This document shows positions 1 through 10,900 of a DNA stretch of 64,000 bases, piece after piece. The DNA comes from Schizosaccharomyces osmophilus (Eukaryota; Ascomycota; Schizosaccharomycetes; Schizosaccharomycetales; Schizosaccharomycetaceae): the NCBI RefSeq assembly GCF_027921745.1, contig NC_079239.1, positions 833,501 through 897,500 of the forward strand, in the 5' to 3' direction. The number at the start of each line of letters is the position of its first letter. Position 1 is the first letter of the stretch. Both the position numbers and the translations under genes were made by a program. The notes under the pieces were generated by a model. That model saw only the letters and a list, made by a program, of their open reading frames with translations. It was not told where the DNA came from and did not search any database.

Positions 1-3000
1 GATTTGCTGCAATATTTTTTGGCTTATCGTATCCTCCTTGCGCATACAATTTAAACAAGAAATTGCCGTCTTTTTTCGTGAGGTTTATTTCCCTATATTG
101 GATTTAAAAAATACTTCTTACAATCAAAAGCTTCACACCCTATTAATTTTCCAACGTATTTGCCGGAATCCAAGGGCGCTGGTTGAATTATATATTAATT
201 ACGATTGCGACCGCAACTCGACTACTAATGTTTTTGAACAACTTCTCTTTTCTATATCAAAAACCAATTCTGTCACTCCTTTAGATTCAAGCACATATCA
301 ATACGAAGACTTGCTCCCTTCAATGGAAAGTTCGGAAAGAAGTACTACTCCTTTTTTAACTACCAATTCTAGCTCTCTTAATTCAGAAGTAGTACAACTA
401 ACGAATTTTAGTGATTATCAATTAAAGCTTAAAGCATTGGAATGTGTCATTGATGTTTTGCATTCCTTAATGAGTTGGGCCGAAAGTGGATTTTACTTAG
501 CTGGGGGCAACATATCTACAGATGAGAATGTGGCAGGTACTGAGGATGATCCCTCAGCGCCTTCAGACACGCCGAATACGCTTCCAGTGCACAGCGGCCG
601 ACCATCTCTTGAAACAAATTCTCGCAGTAGTAGTTCATTGGCGTTGGCTGATCCTTCAGAATTTGAGTTGAATAAACAAAGGAAAATGTTACTTCGGCAT
701 TGCATAAATAAGTTTAACTATAAGCCGGGTTTGGGAGTCAAACTCTTATCTGAAAATGGATTTGTCAAAGTTGACGATTCTGCTTCGGTAGCTACATTTT
801 TGTTTAACACCGAAGGTTTTAATAAGACTACTCTCGGTGATTACTTGGGAGCTGGCGAGGATTACAACATCTCTGTGATGCACAATTTCGTCGACCACTT
901 TAATTTTGCCAATTACCGCTTCGTTGATGCCTTACGTCGTTTGTTGCAAGCTTTCCGATTACCAGGTGAAGCTCAAAAAATTGACCGTATTATGTTGAAA
1001 TTTTCTGAGCGTTATATGAAAGAAAATCCGTCAGCTTTTGCTAATGCGGATACCGCTTACATATTAGCGTATTCTATTATCATGTTAAATACTGACTTAC
1101 ACTCACCTCAAATTAAAAATAGAATGACAAAGGAAGATTTCATTAAAAACAATCGAGGAATTAACAATGGCGGCGACCTTGACGAAGATTATCTTGGGTT
1201 TGTTTACCAGGATATATTAAACAATGAGATTGTTCTCAAAGACGAACAGCAAATGGCCGCTATAGCACCATTAATGAATTCTAACAACAATGTAGGCCTT
1301 TTCGCTGCTTCTTTCACTCAGACAGGCCGCGAACTACAAAGGACAGCGTATCTTCAAGCTTCAGAAGAGATGGCCAATAAGACAACCACCGTTCTTAAAA
1401 AACTCATGAAGCAACAGAAGCATAATCCGAAAAAGGAAAATGTATTTTACAACGCTAAACACTTTGAGCATATTGGACCAATGCTTGAAGCCGGATGGAT
1501 GCCCATTTTAGCAGCTATCTCAAACCCTTTACAAGAATCTGAGCATTTGTATGAATTATCTTGGTGTTTGGAAGGTTTCCAATATGTGATACATGTTGCT
1601 TGTCTTTTCGACCTTGATTTAGTTCGTGATGCTTTCATAAAGACACTGGTAAATTTCACTAACTTACACTCGGCCTACGATATAAAGACGAAAAATACAA
1701 TGGTTATTAAAACACTACTCAAAATTGCTTGTGCCGAAGGCAACAATTTGAGGTCTTCTTGGAAAGACATTCTTACCAGTATCAGCCAATTGGAGCGTGT
1801 ACAATTAATTGGTGAAGGGGTCGACGAAGCAGAGATTCCGGATGTTATAAATGCTAGAGTGCGACCATCGAGTTCAACAAAGCTAACGCGCCAAGCGAGT
1901 GGAATTGCTCAAAACCAAACCCCTAAATCAAACTTAAAACAGTTATCGTCTGAAGTTATTTCCGAACTGATGTCTACTGAAATTGTACTTTCCATTGATA
2001 AAGTTTTTACGCAGACTTCTTCTCTCTCAGGTGTAGCTATAAAATCATTTTTTGAGGCTCTATGTGAAGTTGCATGGGATGAAATAACTTCCTCTAGTGA
2101 ATCAGAAAGTCCTCGCTTGTTTAGCTTACAAAAGCTTGTTGAAATTTCATATTACAACATGGGACGAATCAGAGTTGAATGGTCTTCTATTTGGAATGTG
2201 CTTGGGAAATTCTTCAATCTGGTTGCTACTCGCGGGAACAAACGTGTTGCGGTGTTTGCTTTGGACTCTTTAAGACAATTGTCTATGCATTTCTTACAAA
2301 TTGAGGAACTTTCTTTATTTTCTTTTCAGAAAGAATTTCTCAAACCTTATGAATATGTCATGTCATCAGATGCTTCGGTTGATGTTAAAGAGCTCGTGTT
2401 GCAGTGTATTCGGCAAATGATACAAGCTAGGGTTTGCAATATAAAATCTGGATGGAAAACACTTTTCGGGGTTTTTACTTTTTCCGCTAAAGCCCGAAAT
2501 GATACTTTACTTTCGTTAACTTTTGAAACACTGTTGGACATATTTGTGCACCATTACAATTATATAGTACAACAGGGATGTTTGATTGACATGCTTGTTT
2601 CATATACTGAACTGTGCAAGAATGGTGTCAATCAAAAAATAGCGCTGCAAAGTCTGGATGCCATTAAGAAGATCTACTCCAATATGGTTTTAGAAGCCAA
2701 AGGCAAAAAGAATTTCAATGCGGAAGATGTGTCAAAATCCACTTTTCCCATTTTGTTTGCTTACTATGATGTGGTAGTTTCTGCTGAAGACTTAGAGGTA
2801 CGATCTAGGGCTCTTCAAAATATGTTTTACATATTTCTTGAAGAGTCTGATGACTTCACAGAGCAGATATGGGAAATAGTTTCACGAAAATTTATTTTTC
2901 CGATTTTCTCCACATTTAGTTTAGAATCAGATGATATTTTGCTACGCGATGAAGAAGTTCGTACTTGGCAATCAACCACACTTGTGGAGGCTCTGAAAAA

Positions 3001-3979
3001 TATTGTTGCATTGATTTCTCGTCGATTCGAAAAACTACATACCCTACTCAAAGGTTACTTTCGATTATTTAGTACCTGCGTCTGTCGCGACAATGTCAGC
3101 CTATCTCGGATAGGTACTAGCTGTATGCAGCAAGTATTACTCGAAAATGCACACAGATTTACTGAAAAAGAATGGGATGTAGTCGTTGAGCTCTTCGTTG
3201 ATCTTTTCCGCGAAACCACTCCACGTAAATTATTGTTAGAAGAAGCCTTTTGGGTTGACGACGAGAATTTCATTCGTTCTAGTCCGGCTCATTCTCAAAA
3301 TACAAGAAATGATGCTAACGAGAATTCTGTAAATCTCATTGCGGAAAAACAGACCGAATTTCGGTCCATGATTCGAAAATGCATTATGCAACTTTTGTTG
3401 GTCAGTATCGTTGCTGAATTGCTCGATTACGAAAGTATCTTTAAGCACATTCCTCAACGACAAGTTCTAAAACTCACCCGAGCAGTTTATGATTCCTGGC
3501 AATTTGCCAGAAAATTTAACGAAAACAAGTCTTTACGTGTATCTTTACTGAGTATTGGTTACATGAAGCAGCTGCCTAATTTGTTACGGCAAGAAACAGC
3601 AAGCGCTTTATTGTACATCAGTTTACTCTTTAGGTTATTAAATAGCGAAAGCTTAGCGATTGATCCAAGTTATTATGCTGAAGTTGCCAGTTTACTTTTC
3701 CCTGCCTGCGCAGATTTGTTAGAACTTTATGCTTCTATGACTATTGAGAAACACACGCGAAACCACGTTAGCTGGCAGCCGGTTATCGCTACCATTCTTG
3801 AAAACACAACAGAGCTTCCTGACAATTTGTTTATTGATGCGATGCAACAATTATATCATCCTTGCTGTTCTATGATAGCTAAAGGAAGTCTTGACGACCA
3901 GCTTCGAGGTCTGCTAAAAGCTTATTTCAGTCGGGTGGGTAATACTTTTCTTAGAAAAGAGCCGAAAGATCAATTATAG
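1..3979 (+). CDS. Sec7-domain ARF guanine-nucleotide exchange factor (BIG/Sec7 family), 3' part
   Basis: The frame is open to the left edge, so the gene starts outside the window; about 1325 residues are visible. Counting from base 38, a Sec7 domain lies at about residues 213-400. It holds the catalytic-Glu motif FRLPGEAQKIDR (Glu 311) and the second signature AYSIIMLNTDLHSPQIKNRM. Upstream is the end of the HUS region (EIAVFFREVYFPILD); downstream are long helical HDS-type repeats. The family activates ARF GTPases at the late Golgi. S. pombe has two such proteins, Sec71 and Sec72, of about 1.8 kb codon length. This is one of them, but the visible part does not let me say which. It is convergent with the La-motif gene downstream. 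Confidence 0.93.
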   Translation, partial: ICCNIFWLIVSSLRIQFKQEIAVFFREVYFPILDLKNTSYNQKLHTLLIFQRICRNPRALVELYINYDCDRNSTTNVFEQLLFSISKTNSVTPLDSSTYQYEDLLPSMESSERSTTPFLTTNSSSLNSEVVQLTNFSDYQLKLKALECVIDVLHSLMSWAESGFYLAGGNISTDENVAGTEDDPSAPSDTPNTLPVHSGRPSLETNSRSSSSLALADPSEFELNKQRKMLLRHCINKFNYKPGLGVKLLSENGFVKVDDSASVATFLFNTEGFNKTTLGDYLGAGEDYNISVMHNFVDHFNFANYRFVDALRRLLQAFRLPGEAQKIDRIMLKFSERYMKENPSAFANADTAYILAYSIIMLNTDLHSPQIKNRMTKEDFIKNNRGINNGGDLDEDYLGFVYQDILNNEIVLKDEQQMAAIAPLMNSNNNVGLFAASFTQTGRELQRTAYLQASEEMANKTTTVLKKLMKQQKHNPKKENVFYNAKHFEHIGPMLEAGWMPILAAISNPLQESEHLYELSWCLEGFQYVIHVACLFDLDLVRDAFIKTLVNFTNLHSAYDIKTKNTMVIKTLLKIACAEGNNLRSSWKDILTSISQLERVQLIGEGVDEAEIPDVINARVRPSSSTKLTRQASGIAQNQTPKSNLKQLSSEVISELMSTEIVLSIDKVFTQTSSLSGVAIKSFFEALCEVAWDEITSSSESESPRLFSLQKLVEISYYNMGRIRVEWSSIWNVLGKFFNLVATRGNKRVAVFALDSLRQLSMHFLQIEELSLFSFQKEFLKPYEYVMSSDASVDVKELVLQCIRQMIQARVCNIKSGWKTLFGVFTFSAKARNDTLLSLTFETLLDIFVHHYNYIVQQGCLIDMLVSYTELCKNGVNQKIALQSLDAIKKIYSNMVLEAKGKKNFNAEDVSKSTFPILFAYYDVVVSAEDLEVRSRALQNMFYIFLEESDDFTEQIWEIVSRKFIFPIFSTFSLESDDILLRDEEVRTWQSTTLVEALKNIVALISRRFEKLHTLLKGYFRLFSTCVCRDNVSLSRIGTSCMQQVLLENAHRFTEKEWDVVVELFVDLFRETTPRKLLLEEAFWVDDENFIRSSPAHSQNTRNDANENSVNLIAEKQTEFRSMIRKCIMQLLLVSIVAELLDYESIFKHIPQRQVLKLTRAVYDSWQFARKFNENKSLRVSLLSIGYMKQLPNLLRQETASALLYISLLFRLLNSESLAIDPSYYAEVASLLFPACADLLELYASMTIEKHTRNHVSWQPVIATILENTTELPDNLFIDAMQQLYHPCCSMIAKGSLDDQLRGLLKAYFSRVGNTFLRKEPKDQL

Positions 3980-4701
3980 CATGCCTATATTATGCATATA
4001 TAATGAGCAAATAATGTATATCTTCCTTAGATGCTTTTTTTTTAACGATTCTTATGGTTATGCCATACCATCCGTTCTTTCTGTCGTTTACTGTTGATGT
4101 TTTATTTTTTTGAATGCTTGTTGAATTAGAGTGAATATATGAACATCCATGATATTATTATTCAAGTAAATCTCAGTAATTTTTTTATATATATTTATTG
4201 TATCTAAATATCTAAGCAGCCTGTGCCCTTTTTTAATATATAACAACACGTACCAAGAATTTTGCCTTATAGAATCAAAACAAACTGATGAAGAGTAGAG
4301 CAGGGCTTTAACTACTATGAGGTGTTGTTTTAAACCAGCGTAACATAAGCTTTGTACTCCAATTCTCCAAAAAGAACGCTAAGCTGACAAATCTCATAGC
4401 AGACTATGCTTTCGAATTCCACATAAAGTTTAAACCATAACTTTTGCTATATGATTAAGTCTTTGAAAGATAGCCATAACGAAAGACACGCCTACTCAAA
4501 AATCCAAACCACTTTCCTTTTAACTAGCGAAAATTCAGGTATAATCAAATTCTTCACTCTGGGCAAACGAAAAACAAACAAGTACTCAAAAAAAAATTAA
4601 TTGATAGAATCCAGCAAACCAGTCGTTATAGTTATCACCTCAAAAATTTTTATTTCTTTTTTAATTTTGATTTTAAAAAACGACTTTTGTAAAAAGTATG
4701 C
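3980..4701. other. Convergent 3' intergenic region
   Basis: This holds the 3' ends of the Sec7 gene (+) and the La-motif gene (-). It is AT-rich with T-tracts and no credible coding frame. The short open frame running into 4951 is antisense to the La-motif gene. No other feature seen. Confidence 0.6.
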
Positions 4702-6042
4702 TCAAACATTAGCGTCTGAAAGCTTCAAATCATCCTTCATGTTTCTAGACAAGTCATTGAGCTCTGCGGTAAGAGGAGCGGCAGACAAATTAGATATCGA
4801 ACTTGCTAAAGACGAGGTGTTGGAGTTGGGTTGGGGAGCAGTGGAATCAGAAAGCTCAAAGGAAAGACGAAGCTCTTTTGGTAAGACCCAAGGCTCCCAA
4901 GTTTCTGAGCGACGTACCTTAGCCATGATAGGCGTTTCAAAAGAAGGATGAAGCGTAACAACGGAAGACGCTTCACAAGCACTTAAAAGAAGATTAATGT
5001 CACTAGTCAGACTTTTAATTCTATTGAAGGAGGCTAGAAAAGCGATTGGAACGTAACCTTCGTCATCCATGTGTTTACGTAAAAACATGTCCTTGCAAAG
5101 GTTTTCTATGGACATATAATATTCAATTTGAGAAGTAAGGAATCCCTTTACATCGTAAACGTACTGAACATTGCCAGTAGGATTTGTGACAACCGGCACA
5201 TTTGGCACTTTATTTTGGTGATACGTACGGTTAGGGTGATAATTGGGATTCTTGCTGCGATATCCTTTGCGATAGTTTCTGCCACGGAATCCGCTATTAT
5301 TATGAGAAGTTTCATTATTGCCTCTTTCTCGAAGAGTGTCATCTAATCGACGAGGGTTGCGAGAATGGCTGTTTGCAATATTAACTTGTTCAGCTGTTTT
5401 TTGGACTGCATCGGGAGCATTTACATCGTCCAAAGATTGAAGAACATTCTCCTGACGACGGGTTTGGTTTTGATTTTGACTTTGAGAGTAAATTTGAATG
5501 TTGCTTTTACGGCGTGCACTACCAGAACGACGATTTCCGTCATTTCTAGAGCGGCTGGGTTTCTTGGAAGAAGAATGAATGGGGGGATGGCTTATTTCGG
5601 GAGTAATCACTACCCATTTTTCTTTGCCATTTGCTTTTGGAGCCAAAGGCTTTTTCTCTTCCGGATCCTGCTTCCTCTCTTCAGAAAACTTTTGTTCAAC
5701 TAATTCAGGACTAGGCCAAATATTGGGGTCTTGAAGTCGGGCTTGCTGTGATTGCTTTTGCTCAGTTTGAGAGCCACCAGCCTTTTGCGACAATTGTTCA
5801 CGACGAACAGCCCAAATATTGACGGACGAGTCAAAAGGGCTTTGATCATTTAAAGTCGGAGTAGTTTCGCCAGAAATTGAAGCAGGGATATCACCGCCCG
5901 CGGAGTCCTTTTGATTGTTGGAGGCATTCACATCATCCTTTGATGAATTCACTTCACCAGACTGCCGCGTTGATTCATTCACAGGAGCAGCTGGAGCTGC
6001 CTTTTGGTCTTTCTCTAGGGTCAAAGTTTGATCCTGAACCAT
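4702..6042 (-). CDS. La-motif (LARP/Slf1-Sro9 type) RNA-binding protein
   Basis: 446 residues in a single exon, starting at ATG 6042. The N-terminal two thirds are low-complexity and charged, rich in Gln, Asn, Arg and Gly (FRGRNYRKGYR), as in RNA-associated linkers. A La-type winged-helix domain lies at about residues 298-395, with the features FLTSQIEYYMSIENLCKDMF and DDEGYVPIAFLASFNRIK, followed by WEPWVLP. Proteins of this class bind mRNA and polysomes. Position next to sft2 and mok11 matches the S. pombe gene I recall as SPAC1527.03, of similar length. No RRM follows the La motif, which separates it from genuine La/Sla1. The exact RNA target cannot be inferred. Confidence 0.88.
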   Translation of the reverse strand: MVQDQTLTLEKDQKAAPAAPVNESTRQSGEVNSSKDDVNASNNQKDSAGGDIPASISGETTPTLNDQSPFDSSVNIWAVRREQLSQKAGGSQTEQKQSQQARLQDPNIWPSPELVEQKFSEERKQDPEEKKPLAPKANGKEKWVVITPEISHPPIHSSSKKPSRSRNDGNRRSGSARRKSNIQIYSQSQNQNQTRRQENVLQSLDDVNAPDAVQKTAEQVNIANSHSRNPRRLDDTLRERGNNETSHNNSGFRGRNYRKGYRSKNPNYHPNRTYHQNKVPNVPVVTNPTGNVQYVYDVKGFLTSQIEYYMSIENLCKDMFLRKHMDDEGYVPIAFLASFNRIKSLTSDINLLLSACEASSVVTLHPSFETPIMAKVRRSETWEPWVLPKELRLSFELSDSTAPQPNSNTSSLASSISNLSAAPLTAELNDLSRNMKDDLKLSDANV

Positions 6043-6717
6043 TTTTATCTCTTAATTTTCTAGCAAGCACTGAAAAATTAAGTCAACCTACAATTCTGCG
6101 TATTGTCGCGGCAAAACTTCGTGAAAACCAAAAAAAAACAAAATCAATGAAATAAATTGGTTCACTGTAAGATAAAACGAAGACCGAAGCCAAACCGATT
6201 AAACTATGTTTCAATTTGTCAAAAATTGACACGTTCGTTTTTTGGTTTCAAGAAAAAAGTCACAGTCCCCGTATCGTAATGAACAGCACCCACTACGATA
6301 AATATAATGCGAAAATATTTCGTTTATTGAGTTACAGAAACCAACTCAATTTACGGCTCCTGTGTTGTACTTGGAAAAAGCCTTCTGAGTTGAACTTGTT
6401 ATACATATTACTACGCTTTTTTTCTTTCATATAACGAGCTCTACATGATGATAGTAAAATCAATTAAAGTATATAAAATAGCACGTACAATTTCGGTAAA
6501 CGATAAACAAAAGAAAAAGGTTAAGAAAGTAAGAAAAACGAAAGTTTCTTTTTCTGAAGGAACATTATGAATTTAAAAAGTTAGATGCGTTTTGAAGAGT
6601 TTCTTCTGGATGTTAATCTCAGAGCTTTTAAGGGTCACAGTAAACAAAATAGAAAGCAAGCAATCATTATGGGTAAAAGAAAGTATGCAAGCTATCACGC
6701 CGAACACGATCGCTTTG
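6043..6717. other. Upstream region of the La-motif gene
   Basis: This lies between the La-motif gene start and the sft2 stop, both on the minus strand. It contains A-tracts and a forkhead-core-like TAAACAAA at about 6504. Short open frames here have no recognisable content. Confidence 0.5.
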
Positions 6718-7585
6718 CTAAGGTAACCAGTTGGACATAGACCGTGAGGCCATCCGTGCTCCAAACGAAACTGTTCTTGTACCAAACGGGAAGAAAGCAA
6801 TCAAGTAAGCCAAAAACAATATGATATGAATTGCTCCAAAAACAATACTTAGAATTGACGACTTTATATAAATGGTTGATACAACAGTTGCAAGTAGGCT
6901 TGCAAAGTACCCTAAGGTAATTGGAAGCCGTTCCTTCGTAATTAACTGCTCAAAGTGAGTTTTGAATCCAATAATGATCGCAAAGCTAAATATTTGTTAA
7001 CACTAAATACGATTTGATCAAATAAACAGCTCCAGTCCTGACCTAGCGGCAGTTTCACGGCAACGTTATTCCATTCGCAAAAAGAAAAAAAAAAAAAAGA
7101 ATGAATGAAGAAATGACAACTCCCTCGTTCTATCTGAAGTGAACCGTTGTCCGGTAGGCGATACAGGAGAAGACAGGACTTACCCAAAAACAGCTAACAG
7201 ACTGCCCATGGTCAACAATAAAACGAATTTTCTTGGCTTCAGTATAAGTACTGGAAACATAAAGCAAACAATTGCATAACAAGCAAAGCTACCTAATAAA
7301 CAAAGTCCAAACAACATATACCTCTCCCAACGTGACAGGCTGAAGTCGCCGCTCTGAAAGTATGAGCTTCCATTTGCATTAGTTGGTACTTCAGCATAAT
7401 CGTTCGTCCATGGGAGTGAACTTCTGACGCGCTCGTACCAAGTATTCGTAGATTCTGATGCAGCTTCACCAGTTCGTTCTAACACCGACTGCAGACGCGA
7501 TTGAAAGCTCTAAAATTTATCATTAGTTTCATAATCCACTTATCATATGTATCTATATCCAAACTTCGCTTCTTACATCTTCCAT
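6718..7585 (-). CDS. sft2: Sft2/Got1-family Golgi membrane protein, three exons
   Basis: Exons read on the minus strand are 7585-7577 (codes MED), 7509-7184 and 6985-6718, giving 200 residues. Introns are 67 and 198 bases with GTAAGA and GTAAGT donors and TAG acceptors; the first has a CTAAT branch-like site. The protein has a short Ser-rich cytosolic N-terminus (SFQSRLQSVLERTGEAA) and then four hydrophobic segments, with the family hallmarks WERYMLFGLCLLGS, TMGSLLAVFG and ERLPITLGYFASLL. Sft2 proteins sit in the Golgi membrane and help endosome-to-Golgi vesicle fusion. The ATG lies in the tiny first exon; the frame of exon 2 is closed by a stop formed at the acceptor TAG, so a start inside exon 2 would need GTG. 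Confidence 0.9.
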
Positions 7586-7968
7586 TTTCTATACTTGTAG
7601 TGTGTTGGGCTTTTCCTATAACGTCAGAAACCTCGTTCTACCAGGAATTCTTATACGTCGAAAGATTATTTGGTTTTGTAATTGAAAAGTAACGTATAAA
7701 ACGTTACTTTTAATTGGAAACAGTTTAAGGGTTCTCGCCCTTCCCCTACACTGTTTCCCTATTAATAATGCACCTTTCAATGGATCCTACATATATATGA
7801 TCTTACACAGCTAGACTATTAAGAAATCAATTAAATTTATTAACATCTATAACTTATTATGATAGGTATCAACATCGTAAGGGAAATTGTGATTCTTATA
7901 TCTATGCTTCACTGAATGCCAAACTTAGTAAAACATGATTTAGTATTTCAAACCTTTCCACCTTTAAT
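7586..7968. other. Intergenic region between sft2 start and mok11 stop
   Basis: This is the sft2 promoter plus the mok11 3' flank. An imperfect inverted pair of AACGTAT/AAACGTT-type words lies around 7690-7710 (AAAAGTAACG and CGTTACTTTT). Nothing coding was seen. Confidence 0.45.
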
Positions 7969-10900
7969 CTAAGGTCTCATCAAGTTTTCTCGGCGGAAGA
8001 AGAGGTAATATCCAACGACAATGCCAAGCTGGCATATGAGGCAAATCCAGAAGGGCGCACTTGCTAATATTTTTACCCCGTCTTTTGGTTGCCAAGATGT
8101 AAAATCGAGAAATACGTTTGCTGGCCCAATTCGGCAAGGCGAAGTGGCTCTGCCAACCATGCTAGCTACGGCTCCAATCACTTGGCCAACGTTAAGAACA
8201 AGATTGATGTGCTCTCGTGTTAATGTTTGGAGTAAAATAATTCCAATACCCACTGCTTGGACAGTATCCAATAATCCGAGCCATAGCCATAGCATACGAG
8301 ACATGTATGGTGCCGCTTTTCCAAAGTAAGGAAGATATAAGCCTAAATTAGAAGTTCCCCATAAAGTCTGTAACCACCTTGGAGCACCGAATCCAAGTCC
8401 TAAAATGGGTAATATCCATGAATGCTTTTGAGATAATGATGCCAAGCCGCTAATAGCACCTAACCATATTGCAACGTAAAAAAATATAACCAACAAGAAT
8501 GTCACCCATCTGTTTGCTGACCGTGCTGACCAGACAAACGCCCATGAGCGCCCTTGTAGTGTTGACATCCAATAGTTTTGCAGTATAGAAGCAAAGAAAA
8601 ACCAAAGAATCAGCCGCCTTCGAAGAACAGACCGATAGAAAGCGGGGATCTTAGGAGGAATTTGCCTGTAAAAGTTTGGTAGCCCTCTGTAAAGCAATAC
8701 TGTAAAACACAACAAGATCAACGAGATAGACCATACAATAGCATAAACCCAATGAACGGAATGTACTTGTTCAGAAATACCATATTTATTGGGTTTGGAG
8801 CTCATATATGAACCCCAGTACCATAACGCAGATGACCATAATTGCTGGCATCCTTGTATGAAACAAGCTCGAATAATCCAATACAGAACATCATAGTTTC
8901 CTTCATCACCAAAGTTTAGAGAAAAATACAAAGCCTGGCTTCCTGACGCAGCTGCATAGGTGCATGTTGCTAGCCTTGCTAGCCAGATTCTTGAGCCACC
9001 TAAGTTTTCAAAACTAACCAATCCAACGAAGAAAAATGCAAGTCCATAAATCACGAATGGGAGTGCCAAACAATGTACACTAGGAATCAAACAATGCATA
9101 GTATACCAGAAGAACGTAGATGCAACATAAATACCGCAAACAACGTAAAGGAAACTTACCGATTGTTCTGAACTTCCGGACAAAAGACTTAACTGGAACG
9201 AAGTAACAGCGAGAATCTGTCCCAAAGCAAGAATTACCGTGTATAAAGGCCAGCCTAAGATTTGATGCTGTAGTAACTTGCGACAACCATGGTACTGCTC
9301 AAACTCGTAGACGTACTCAGCTTCCTCTTTTTCGGGTAATTGCAACACTTGTTTGTCTAATTCATTTTCATCAATGAAACCGTCTTTATTTTGAGCCAGT
9401 TCGGGCAAGTTATTGACGGAACTTGTTACTGCTGCATCATTAAAAAAATGAAGCTTCTCGGGCTTTGAAGAACCAAGCTGTAAGCTTTTTACTTCATTGA
9501 AATATTTGCGGGTACATTTCATAATAAAATGATCGATGCACAAGTTGCTTATAGAACTTTTAGGGGTCAGCTCTTGCAACCGTTCAGCGAATATGCATAA
9601 AGCTTTACCATCCTCATCATCAAATTTCCTAGGCACTTTCGTCAAAGAAAAATCTCGCAAATTAGACCGAACGGATGCAATGCTAAGCTGAGAGCTATTA
9701 TGCGGAAGAAACATCTCCGATGATTCAAAGACGTTGTTATTAGACCCATCAAAACTATCGAACCTTTTGTCGAGCTTCAAGTCGCTTTCTGAAGCGATAT
9801 CAAATGAATCCGTGTTCTCTAAAACATCTTCAACTTCGTTGCTCTTAGAATTATCACCAACAGTATTTGTATGATGAAAGTTTTCTTCAACAGTTGGCTC
9901 GGAAACAGGCTGCACCAAGTCAAATTCTATTAGCTGATTTCGATATTCATCACGACGAGGCAATTCATCAAAACTAGAGGACGATACATTTTCCAGGCTT
10001 TCAGAAGTTTCACTTACTTCGCCGTCCTTTGAAGCCTCCCCTATACTGAATAGCTCCTTTTCGTGTAAATTTTTAGATATGTCTTTAGTATTTAAACTTT
10101 CGTGCCTCAGTTGGTCAAAAAGTTGCTGTTCACCTTCTGACTCTCCTAAATCTTGTTTGAAGCTTTCATCATCAAGAAAAGAAGACTGGAAATTCTGTTG
10201 CTGGTTAGAAACTCCATTTAATATTTCGGAATTATTTTTTAAACAGAACTTTATGCAAGTATTAATGTGCTTATTTAAACGAATAACCCATTCAGATATG
10301 GGAAATCTCTGAACAGCTGAGATAGCACGCAGTTTTGTACGTGTCTCTTTTGTAGAAGACAAGGCTTGACGACAAGCTTGCTCAAACTGTTTTAGCAAAT
10401 GTGATGTTGTGCTTGATTCCACAGCGTACCACCAACCAGGCATTTGACCAAGACCGCCCACATTGGCTCCTATTCCAAGAGTACCTTTTCTACCGAATTC
10501 GACAGCAACAAGGCCAAAAGGTTCGTCCCTAGATGGAATTAATGCAAAATCGGCACCACTAAAGATATATTGCGGAAGGTGAGTAAACACTGGTCGCGAG
10601 AATAATCGTCGTGGATATTTTTGCATCAGAGCTTCAAACTTTTCGGCGGCGAATTTTCCGTATAGATCAATAACAGGTCCTATCACAACTATTTGAGCGT
10701 TATAGTTTTCGAGGATTATAGGGGCAATATCGGCAATTAAATCTATTCCCTTTTGAATGGACCATCGTCCAACGAAAATTAAAAGATCCGCATTTGAGTC
10801 TATTTCCAAACCTGCCCATTCTTGGGCTTGTCTCTTATCATCCTCCTTCGTAAGTTCAAGATTCCGTAGAGACTCATCGGTTACTTCGAAAACACCTTCA

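Noticed and set aside
4601-4951. Open frame on the plus strand
   Set aside because: It is mostly antisense to the La-motif gene and has no motifs; composition follows the other strand.
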